Assembly: GCA_024638345.1 (NCBI GenBank)
Contig: JAHEKL010000056.1
Coordinates: forward strand, 1 to 12,464
Reading direction: 5' to 3'
Length of the DNA stretch: 12,464 bases
DNA from: Gammaproteobacteria bacterium
Lineage (GTDB): Bacteria; Gemmatimonadota; Gemmatimonadetes; Longimicrobiales; Gaopeijiaceae
Below are positions 1-6,941 of the stretch, in pieces. Position 1 is the stretch's first letter; the number at the start of each line of letters is the position of its first letter. The notes under the pieces were generated by a model, which had not been told where the DNA came from, did not search any database, and worked only from the letters and a program-made list of their open reading frames with translations. The position numbers were made by a program, and so were the translations under genes.

Positions 1-426
1 TACTCCGGGAGAGTCGGCTACGTCGGGGCGACCGTAAACCCCCGGAATCGGACGTTCGAGGCCGAGCTGGTGCTGTCCAATCCGGGGCTGGTGATCAAGC
101 CCGAGATGGTCGCCAACATCCAGATTCTACGGCGGACGGTCGCGGACGCGATCGTCGTACCGCAGGACGCGCTCGTCCGGGTGGAGGAGGGCTTCTTGGC
201 GTTCGTGGTCGATGTCGACGAGTCGGGCGCCGAGGTCGCCGAGTCACGTTCGGTGGTCTTAGGGGCCTCGCAGCGTAGCCAGGTCGTGGTCGAGGAAGGC
301 TTGAATCCCGGCGACCGACTGATCGTTCTCGGTCAGAACCTGGTAACAGGCGGAGACCGGGTGCGAGTCGTGCGTACACGCGAAGTGCCACCAGCGACGT
401 CGGCTTCGGCGGGAGAAGAACTGTGA
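1..426 (+). CDS. RND efflux periplasmic adaptor (MFP/HlyD type), C-terminal part
   Basis: This reading frame is open from the first base of the window, so the gene is cut at its 5' end and about 141 residues are visible. The visible part matches the end of a membrane fusion protein. A beta-barrel segment (near GYVGATVNPRNRTFEAEL and NPGLVIKPEMVANIQI) is followed by the membrane-proximal domain, with the typical IVVPQDALVRVEEG strand and the GLNPGDRLIVLGQNLVTGGDRV end. Adaptors of this family link an inner-membrane RND pump to an outer-membrane channel across the periplasm. The lipoyl and hairpin domains and any signal sequence lie outside the window. The stop codon overlaps the GTG start of the RND permease (GTGA, 423-426), so the two are translationally coupled. 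The family call is firm; the substrate cannot be read from this fragment. Confidence 0.92.
   Translation, partial: YSGRVGYVGATVNPRNRTFEAELVLSNPGLVIKPEMVANIQILRRTVADAIVVPQDALVRVEEGFLAFVVDVDESGAEVAESRSVVLGASQRSQVVVEEGLNPGDRLIVLGQNLVTGGDRVRVVRTREVPPATSASAGEEL
412..422 (+). promoter_or_regulatory. Ribosome-binding site for the RND permease GTG start
   Basis: A GGAG core (412-415) inside a purine run lies seven bases before the GTG at 423, within the end of the adaptor gene. It supports GTG 423 as the start and, with the GTGA overlap, coupled translation. Confidence 0.6.
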
Positions 427-3400
427 TCAGTCAGGGACCCACGGGGCCGGAGCGCTCCGGCCCCGAGAACGAATCGGATCCCAAATTCGCGGATCGCTTC
501 AAGGAGTTTCGGCTCACGAGCTTCGCCGTGGACCATCGGACGAGCGTGATGATGCTCTTCCTGATCGTCTCGTTCGCGGGTCTACTCTCGTACCTCAATC
601 TTCCCAAAGAGGCACAGCCCGAGATCGAGCTGCCGATGATCGCGGTGAACACCGTATACCCCGGTGTGTCGCCCGCCGACATCGAGACGCTCGTCACCCG
701 ACCCCTCGAGGAGGAGCTCAACACCATCTCCGAAGTCGAGGAGATGACCTCGACCTCCGTCGAGGGCTATTCGTCGATCACGGTCGAGTTCTCCGTGGAT
801 GCCGACATCAACGAGGCGCTCCAGCAGGTGAGGGAGAAGGTCGACCTCGCCAGAACCGAGCTGCCCGACGACGTCGAGGAGCCCAGCATCCTCGAGTTCA
901 ACGTCACCGAGTTCCCGATCATGCAGGTCAACCTGTCCGGCGAATACGGGCTGGTTCGACTGAAGGAACTCGGGGAGGACCTCCAGGATCGGTTCGAGCA
1001 GATCCCGCAGGTCCTTCGAGCCGATGTCCGTGGAGGTCTGGAGCGAGAGGTCAAGGTCGAGGTCGACCTGGCGAAGCTGAAGTTCTACGGACTCGCGATG
1101 GTGGACGTGATCGAGGCGATCCAGACCGAGAACGTGAATATCCCTGGAGGGTCGATCGAGGTCGGGGAGGTGAACTACCTGGTTCGCGTCGACGGGGAGT
1201 TCGTGGATCCCGCGATCATCGAAGACCTGGTTGTCGACACGTTCGACGGCAGAGCGGTCTACGTGCGCGACTTGGCCCAGGTCGATTTCGGGTTCGCCGA
1301 GCGCACCAGCTACGCGCGGCTGAACGGCAACCCGGTGGTGACCATCGACATCGTGAAGCGATCGGGTGCGAACATCATCGAGGCCGCTGACGAGGTGAAG
1401 CGGATTCTCGCGGACATGGAGCCGCTCTTCCCGCCGACGACCGCGGTTTCGGTGACGGGCGATCAGTCGCGGGAGATCAACCTCATGGTGAGCAGCCTCG
1501 AGAACAACATCGTCTCGGGGTTGATCCTGATCCTCACCGTGCTGCTCTTCTTCCTGGGCGTTCGGACGGCCTCGTTCGTCGCGATCGCGATTCCCACCTC
1601 GATGTTGCTGTCCTTCGTGATCCTCGCGCTGCTCGGGATCACCATGAACATGATCGTGCTCTTCAGCCTGATACTCGCCCTCGGCATGCTCGTGGACAAC
1701 GCGATCGTGGTCGTCGAGAACATCTATCGGTTCGTGGAGCAGGGATGGAGCCCCGAGGCGGCGGCCAAGAAGGCCACCGGCGAGGTCGCTCTCCCGGTGA
1801 TCGCGGCGACCGCCACGACCCTGGCGGCGTTCGCTCCCCTCATGTTCTGGCCGGGGATGGTCGGGGAGTTCATGGGATACCTTCCCCTGACGCTGATCAT
1901 CACCCTGTCCAGCTCCCTCTTCGTGGCCCTCGTGATCGTGCCGACGCTCTGCGCGATCTTCTTGAAGCCGGAGGGGACACCCAAGAGGCCGCTCACTCGG
2001 GCGGCGAGAGGTACGCTGATCGGCGCGGCGGCGGTGTCGCTCGTCATCCTGTCCTTCGTCAATATCGTCACGGCGGTGATGGCGGCGCTGACCGTCGTGG
2101 GTCTCTGGGCGCTCCATCGCTTCTTGCTGGATCGAATGGGACGGGTATTCCAGACGAAACTGGTGCCCGCCCTGCTGCGCAGATACGAGGGAAGGCTCCG
2201 TTGGGCCCTCGACCACCGCGGAGTGGTTCTGGGAGGCTCTGCCGCGGTGTTCGTGGGGACGTTCGGGATCTTCGCGGTCTTCAACAATGGAGTCGAATTC
2301 TTCCCGGAGGACATTCCACCCGCCCAGGTCTTCGTGGACGTGGAGGCCTCGGTCGGTACGAGCGTGGAGTTCACCGAGGCGGTGGCCAGGACGCTCGAAG
2401 CTCAGGTCTCGGATATCCCCGGGATCGAGGATGTGGAATCGATCGTCACGACCGCTGGTGGCGGTGGCGGCGGCGGCCCAGGCGCGGATGTGATGGGCGG
2501 CGGCGGAGGTCCATCCGGCGAGAACCAGGCCCGCCTGAGCCTTTCCCTCGTGGACTTCGAGGATCGAAGGTACGACGCCTTCGAGACCCTCCGGTACCTT
2601 CAGCAGCAGATCGGGTCGGACATTCCAGGCGCGGAGATCGGCGCCGAGATGCTGCAGCAGGGTCCGCCGGGTGGGCCGCCGGTGAACATCGAGGTCGTGG
2701 GAACGGATCCGGTCGAGCTGAAGCGGCTATCGGACCGCATCCTCGAGATCCTGCGGAACGCACCCGTCGCGGCCCAACTCGTTGGGCTGGAGAGCGACCT
2801 GAACGAGGCGCGCCCTGAGCTGTCCGTGCGGGTGGACCGTGAGAAGGCGGCACTCTATGGGCTGTCGACTGCCCAGGTCGGAAACGCGCTTCGCGGCGCC
2901 ATCCAGGGGATCGAAGCAGCCAAGTACCGAGCGGGCAACGACGAGTACGACATCATCGTCCGGCTGGCCGAGCCGTACCGAAACGAGCTGTCTTCGCTCG
3001 AGGATCTGGTCGTGTTCGCGGAGGGAGATCAGATCCCGCTCGTATCGGTGGCCGAGTGGGAGATTCGGGAAGGCCTGGGCTCGATTCGACGAAAGGACAT
3101 GGACCGGCTGGCCACGATCTCGGCACAGGCGCGGGCCGGATACAATCAGAACCAGGTTCTCGCCGAGGTCCAGCAGACGTTGGCCGAGTTCGTCGAAACC
3201 GAGATCCCGCCCGGCTATCAGGTCCGATACACCGGACAGCTCGAGGAGCAGATGGAGGCGCAGGAGTTCCTGACGACCGCGTTCGGGATCGCCCTCATGC
3301 TGATCGCGTTCATCCTGATCAGTCAGTTCAACTCGGTGGTGAAGCCGGTGATCATCTTGACCTCGGTGATCATGTCGACCGTGGGGGTCCTGCTGGGCCT

Positions 3401-4022
3401 GATGGTCTTCGACCTCCCCTTCGTCATCATCATGACCGGCATCGGCATCATCTCCCTGGCGGGAATCGTGGTGAACAACGCGATCGTGCTGATCGACTAC
3501 ATCGACATCCTCCGAGAGCGCGACCAGATGAACCGGCGAGAGGCCTTGGTTCAAGGCGGAATCACGAGGTTCCGGCCAGTCATCCTGACCGCCATCACCA
3601 CTGCGCTTGGACTCGTTCCGCTCGCGATCGGGCTGAACTTCAACTTCTTCGGGCTGTACGCGAGCCTCACACCTGAGCTCTACTGGGGCGGTGAGCAGGC
3701 GGCCTGGTGGCGTAACATGGCTATCGCCGTCATCGCGGGGATCCTCTTCGCGACTTTTCTGACGCTTCTCGTCGTTCCGGTGATGTACTCGCTCGTGGAG
3801 GACGTCGCCCAGTTCCTCCGGCGGAATTTCGTGAGCGAAGCGGCCACCGACACCCAGGCATTCGACTCCTCCGCTCCTGCAGCTCCCTCGACTCCGGCCG
3901 ACCCGGCCGGAGAGGACGAAGGCGCACGCAAGCCGACGTCACCGTCGAAGCCCGAACGGGAGGTCCAGCCGGCTCTGAGACGTAGAGGAGTCACAGGGGA
4001 TCTGGCGCCAGACTCAGCTTGA
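423..4022 (+). CDS. RND efflux transporter permease (AcrB/HAE1-like superfamily)
   Basis: This 1199-residue inner-membrane RND permease is expected to be a proton-driven trimeric exporter working with the upstream adaptor. TM1 is about residues 41-60, followed by a periplasmic porter domain that includes EAQPEIELP and YPGVSPADIETLVTRPLE. TM2-TM6 span about 363-513, TM7 about 600-620, then a second porter domain, and TM8-TM12 about 950-1125. The TM4 motif GMLVDNAIVVVEN (421-433) keeps one of the two AcrB relay aspartates (D425) and has N426 for the other. TM10 has GIVVNNAIVLID (1014-1025), with Asn where AcrB has the relay Lys. Unusual features are two extra hydrophobic segments between TM6 and TM7 (about 531-566), a Gly-rich insert (679-696), and a Pro/Ser/Thr/Glu-rich tail of about 60 residues. 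These explain why it exceeds the usual 1020-1050 residues. It is coupled to genes on both sides by overlaps. The substrate is unknown. Confidence 0.97.
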   Translation: MISQGPTGPERSGPENESDPKFADRFKEFRLTSFAVDHRTSVMMLFLIVSFAGLLSYLNLPKEAQPEIELPMIAVNTVYPGVSPADIETLVTRPLEEELNTISEVEEMTSTSVEGYSSITVEFSVDADINEALQQVREKVDLARTELPDDVEEPSILEFNVTEFPIMQVNLSGEYGLVRLKELGEDLQDRFEQIPQVLRADVRGGLEREVKVEVDLAKLKFYGLAMVDVIEAIQTENVNIPGGSIEVGEVNYLVRVDGEFVDPAIIEDLVVDTFDGRAVYVRDLAQVDFGFAERTSYARLNGNPVVTIDIVKRSGANIIEAADEVKRILADMEPLFPPTTAVSVTGDQSREINLMVSSLENNIVSGLILILTVLLFFLGVRTASFVAIAIPTSMLLSFVILALLGITMNMIVLFSLILALGMLVDNAIVVVENIYRFVEQGWSPEAAAKKATGEVALPVIAATATTLAAFAPLMFWPGMVGEFMGYLPLTLIITLSSSLFVALVIVPTLCAIFLKPEGTPKRPLTRAARGTLIGAAAVSLVILSFVNIVTAVMAALTVVGLWALHRFLLDRMGRVFQTKLVPALLRRYEGRLRWALDHRGVVLGGSAAVFVGTFGIFAVFNNGVEFFPEDIPPAQVFVDVEASVGTSVEFTEAVARTLEAQVSDIPGIEDVESIVTTAGGGGGGGPGADVMGGGGGPSGENQARLSLSLVDFEDRRYDAFETLRYLQQQIGSDIPGAEIGAEMLQQGPPGGPPVNIEVVGTDPVELKRLSDRILEILRNAPVAAQLVGLESDLNEARPELSVRVDREKAALYGLSTAQVGNALRGAIQGIEAAKYRAGNDEYDIIVRLAEPYRNELSSLEDLVVFAEGDQIPLVSVAEWEIREGLGSIRRKDMDRLATISAQARAGYNQNQVLAEVQQTLAEFVETEIPPGYQVRYTGQLEEQMEAQEFLTTAFGIALMLIAFILISQFNSVVKPVIILTSVIMSTVGVLLGLMVFDLPFVIIMTGIGIISLAGIVVNNAIVLIDYIDILRERDQMNRREALVQGGITRFRPVILTAITTALGLVPLAIGLNFNFFGLYASLTPELYWGGEQAAWWRNMAIAVIAGILFATFLTLLVVPVMYSLVEDVAQFLRRNFVSEAATDTQAFDSSAPAAPSTPADPAGEDEGARKPTSPSKPEREVQPALRRRGVTGDLAPDSA

Positions 4023-6358
4023 TGCCCCTCGCGGAGACGGACGCGGGGATTCGCTCCACTCCCAGCCGCTGGGTTGCGAAGGGACGAGTCTCGATCCGGA
4101 TGTCGTTCCGGGTCTTCGTCGCCATCGTCGCCGGGTGGGCGGGCGAAGCCCGGGCACAGTCCACCCTAGAAGGGAACCCGCCAGGCGGGCGAACCGACGT
4201 CGTCCTTCAAGCGCAGCCCCTGCCCGAAGGGAGCTCCATCGATCTCGACGGCCGACTGGCCGAGCCCGTTTGGGCCATAGCGATTCCGGTCACCGAGTTC
4301 ACCCAGCAGGAGCCGGTCGAGGGTGGATCTCCCACCGAGGAGATGGAGATCCGGGTCGTATACGATCGGGATCGGCTCTACATCGGAGTAACCGTCTACG
4401 ACGATCCCGAGGGAATCCTCGCGCACCAGCGTGAGCGAGACGCTGGCCTGGGGACCGACGATCGATTCATGTGGTTGCTGGATACGTTCTTGGATGGTCG
4501 TACCGGATACTTCTTCGAGATCAATCCTGCGGGGCTGATGGGAGACGGTCTCATCACCGGTGGGGGCAGCATCAACAAGTCGTGGGACGGGATCTGGGAG
4601 GCACGGACCGCCCGCCGCGACGACGGTTGGTCCGCTGAGATCGAGATCCCCTTTCGCACGCTCAACTTCGATCCCACGCTCGACACCTGGGGGATCAACT
4701 TCCAGCGCACGATCCGTCGGCGAAACGAAGAGATCCTCTGGCGTGGGTGGCGACGGAACGAGGGGCTGTTCCGACCCATCTACGCCGGACGGCTCACGGG
4801 CCTCGAGGGCATGACACAGGGCCTCGGACTGGAAGCGGTCCCCTCGACGGTCTTGGGTTGGCGGGACGTGCGAAGCGATCCGGACGGTGATTCTTTTCCT
4901 CGAGAGATCAGCCTGGATCTGAACTACAGCGTGACCGAGAGCCTCCGGGCGTCGCTATCCCTGAACACCGATTTCGCGGAGGTCGAGAGCGACCAGCGCC
5001 GCGTGAATCTCACCCGCTTTCCGCTCTTCTTTCCCGAGCGACGCGACTTCTTCCTCGAGGGTTCGGCCCCGTTCACCTTCGCGCCACGCAGCGGACCCAA
5101 TCCGTTCTTCTCTCGGAGGATCGGTCTGGAACAGGGAGCGCAAATCCCGATCGATTTGGGGGCTCGTGTGACGGGTCAGGCCGGGCCCTACGAGCTGGGC
5201 TTCTATCAGATACGGACGGGCTCGGCCATACCCTCGCGCCTCGACGAGGTCGGACCGGAGGAATTCGTCCCGAGTGAGGATTTCACCGTGGCACGAGTTC
5301 GCCGACAGCTCCTGGAGCAATCGAGCCTCGGGGTCATCTACACCCGACGGGGCACGTCGGAAGACCGCTCCGGGTTCGCCCCCGACGCGAGGCACACTGC
5401 AGGGGTCGATCTGGACCTTTCGACACGCAGCTTTCTCGGAGACCACAACGCCGAGTTCAACGCGTTCATGGTCTGGAATTCGAATCCGGACCGCACCCTG
5501 GAGCGCTCTTTCTCGGACCTGTCGGCACGGGGGATTCGGCTCAACTTCCCGAACGACATCTGGTCGGGGCATCTCTCCTATCGTGAGTTCGGGGCGTATT
5601 ACGATCCGGCCGTCGGCTTCGTGGCGAGAAACGACTTCCGCCGAGTCGAGCCCAGGATCGGGTGGTCCCCACGTCCCGAAAGCATCGATTGGCTTCGACA
5701 GCTGAGCTTCGCAGTCCAGTTCCGCAATCTCGTGGGAATGCAGAGCGGGAGACTCGAGGAGCGCGAGTGGTTCTTCAACGTGCTCGGTGCGGAATTCGAG
5801 AGCGGCGACCGATTCGATATCCGAGCCGTTCGCTCCTACGAGTGGCTGGACCGTCCGTTCGAGATCAGTGACGGGATCGAGATCGCTCCTGGCGGCTACG
5901 CTGCCTGGAGAACCAGCTTGAACGGGCGCACCGCCGGACGACGCGCGGTATCCGTGGGCGGGGAGGTGTCGGCGGGAGAGTTCTGGAACGGCGAAATCCT
6001 GGGCGTGGCGGGCACCCTCACGCTTCGGCCGAACCCAGGCATCAGCCTGTCTCTCGACCTCGAGCACAACGACGTGCGGCTGCCTCAGGGTGATTTCACC
6101 ACGAACGTGTATCAGCTGGTGAGTGACTGGAACCCGAGCCCATGGGTCAGCTCCACCACGCAGCTGCAGTACGACGACGTGAGCGAAGTCGTTGGATTCT
6201 TCTCCCGTGTCAGGTGGATCGTGAGCCCGGGGAACGACATCTTCCTCGTCTACACGCACAACTGGAGGAATGCGGGAGTGGGTCTGCTCGACGAGCGAGA
6301 CCTTCAAACGCTGAGCCGTGGGGCGACGCTGAAGGCCAACTACACCTACAGGTTCTGA
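4022..6358 (+). CDS. CBM9-like plus DUF5916 outer-membrane beta-barrel protein
   Basis: This 778-residue protein has a likely signal peptide (h-region VFVAIVAGWAG, cleavage after ARA at residue 45). A carbohydrate-binding family 9-like domain follows (about 65-230), opening with DGRLAEPVW (76-84) and containing TDDRFM and GYFFEINPAG. The rest is a DUF5916 domain with its hallmark FFPERRDFFLEG (336-347). The chain ends in TYRF; a terminal Phe after alternating strands is typical of outer-membrane barrels. The ATG at 4022 shares its A with the permease stop (TGATG), which supports coupled translation. An in-frame ATG at 4100 would give a shorter, more conventional signal peptide and is the main alternative start; neither has a strong ribosome-binding site. 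Known: DUF5916 proteins are common in Bacteroidota and Gemmatimonadota and lack an established function. Inferred: a barrel made together with an RND pump could be an outer-membrane partner of that system. Confidence 0.93.
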   Translation: MPLAETDAGIRSTPSRWVAKGRVSIRMSFRVFVAIVAGWAGEARAQSTLEGNPPGGRTDVVLQAQPLPEGSSIDLDGRLAEPVWAIAIPVTEFTQQEPVEGGSPTEEMEIRVVYDRDRLYIGVTVYDDPEGILAHQRERDAGLGTDDRFMWLLDTFLDGRTGYFFEINPAGLMGDGLITGGGSINKSWDGIWEARTARRDDGWSAEIEIPFRTLNFDPTLDTWGINFQRTIRRRNEEILWRGWRRNEGLFRPIYAGRLTGLEGMTQGLGLEAVPSTVLGWRDVRSDPDGDSFPREISLDLNYSVTESLRASLSLNTDFAEVESDQRRVNLTRFPLFFPERRDFFLEGSAPFTFAPRSGPNPFFSRRIGLEQGAQIPIDLGARVTGQAGPYELGFYQIRTGSAIPSRLDEVGPEEFVPSEDFTVARVRRQLLEQSSLGVIYTRRGTSEDRSGFAPDARHTAGVDLDLSTRSFLGDHNAEFNAFMVWNSNPDRTLERSFSDLSARGIRLNFPNDIWSGHLSYREFGAYYDPAVGFVARNDFRRVEPRIGWSPRPESIDWLRQLSFAVQFRNLVGMQSGRLEEREWFFNVLGAEFESGDRFDIRAVRSYEWLDRPFEISDGIEIAPGGYAAWRTSLNGRTAGRRAVSVGGEVSAGEFWNGEILGVAGTLTLRPNPGISLSLDLEHNDVRLPQGDFTTNVYQLVSDWNPSPWVSSTTQLQYDDVSEVVGFFSRVRWIVSPGNDIFLVYTHNWRNAGVGLLDERDLQTLSRGATLKANYTYRF

Positions 6359-6460
6359 GAGAGATCGGTCATCCGTAGGCCGAATCGGGTGCAGCGATGT
6401 GCGGAGAGACCCGGATATCGGCTATCATCAGAGAGAGTTGCCCCATCGGCATTCGCAGAG

Positions 6461-6470
6461 GGAGAAGAGG
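6461..6470 (+). promoter_or_regulatory. Ribosome-binding site that sets the start of the small exported protein
   Basis: The purine run GGAGAAGAGG lies four bases before the ATG at 6475. It favours this start over the in-frame ATG at 6397, which would add 26 residues ahead of the signal sequence and has no such site. Confidence 0.65.
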
Positions 6471-6474
6471 GCTC

Positions 6475-6903
6475 ATGTCTACGAGAAAACGGCGCAGCGC
6501 GAGTCTGGTGCGACTCTTTCTGCTCCTTCTGATCGGCGCCTGCGTCTGGTTGCCCGAGCTCCAAGCACAGGATCCTCAGCAGCTTCTGGATATGCCTCCG
6601 CGCCCTCGTGAGCCTTTCACTCCGCCGGACTGGGCCCCCATTCCGGACGATCTCGAAATCGTGGTCATTCGCGAGGACGTCATCCCGGGACAGTTCCGAA
6701 TCCTGGACGTCGAGCTTAGCCACGCGGTCGAGGCGGAGCTGATCGAGATCATCGCGAACCTCCTGAGAGACGCGGACGACATGGTCTACCTGAGGACCTA
6801 CATCGTCTACTACCTACCGGGGATGAAGTCGGGTGAGCCCGGCTGGGCGACCTCTCATTTCCTGCCGGACCTCGAGGTGCGAATGCTGGATCGTCCGCTC
6901 TAG
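6475..6903 (+). CDS. Small exported protein of unknown function (possible lipoprotein)
   Basis: This 142-residue protein begins with a basic n-region (RKRRSASLVR) and a leucine-rich core (LFLLLLIGAC). Cys23 lies in a loose lipobox (I-G-A-C), so it is either a lipoprotein or is cleaved a little later near LQAQ (29-32). The mature part starts with a Pro-rich stretch (PPRPREPFTPPDWAPIP, 41-57). A compact alpha/beta-looking domain of about 85 residues follows and ends in TYIVYYLPGMKSG (108-120), PGWATSHF (122-129) and PDLEVRML. The YYLPGM and WATSHF segments look like conserved family motifs, but I cannot name the family with confidence. It starts 116 bases after the DUF5916 gene in the same direction, so it may be the last gene of that operon or have its own promoter; TATCAT at 6423-6428 is a possible -10 with no clear -35. 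It is convergent with the metallopeptidase gene. Confidence 0.75.
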   Translation: MSTRKRRSASLVRLFLLLLIGACVWLPELQAQDPQQLLDMPPRPREPFTPPDWAPIPDDLEIVVIREDVIPGQFRILDVELSHAVEAELIEIIANLLRDADDMVYLRTYIVYYLPGMKSGEPGWATSHFLPDLEVRMLDRPL

Positions 6904-6941
6904 GGGGCCGTGAGCACCGCCGAAGTCGGCCTTCCGCTGGA

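Noticed and set aside
582..2216. Long open frame antisense to the RND permease gene (544 codons).
   Set aside because: It is a GC-driven shadow: rich in His, Arg and Asp, without recognisable domains, and fully covered by a strongly supported gene on the other strand. The same applies to antisense frames at 2727-3554, 4955-6307, 9766-10707 and 10659-11723.
1745..2818. Plus-strand open frame of 357 codons inside the permease gene.
   Set aside because: It is an out-of-frame reading with Arg/Gly-rich composition and no domain; the permease frame is unambiguous.
6397..6474. Upstream ATG for the small exported protein.
   Set aside because: It would bury the signal sequence behind 26 extra residues, and the strong purine run at 6461-6470 points to ATG 6475.
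6904..6934. GC-rich inverted repeat between the convergent small-protein and metallopeptidase genes.
   Set aside because: The perfect stem is only five base pairs plus G-U pairs with a 16-base loop and no T-tract, which is too weak to call a terminator.
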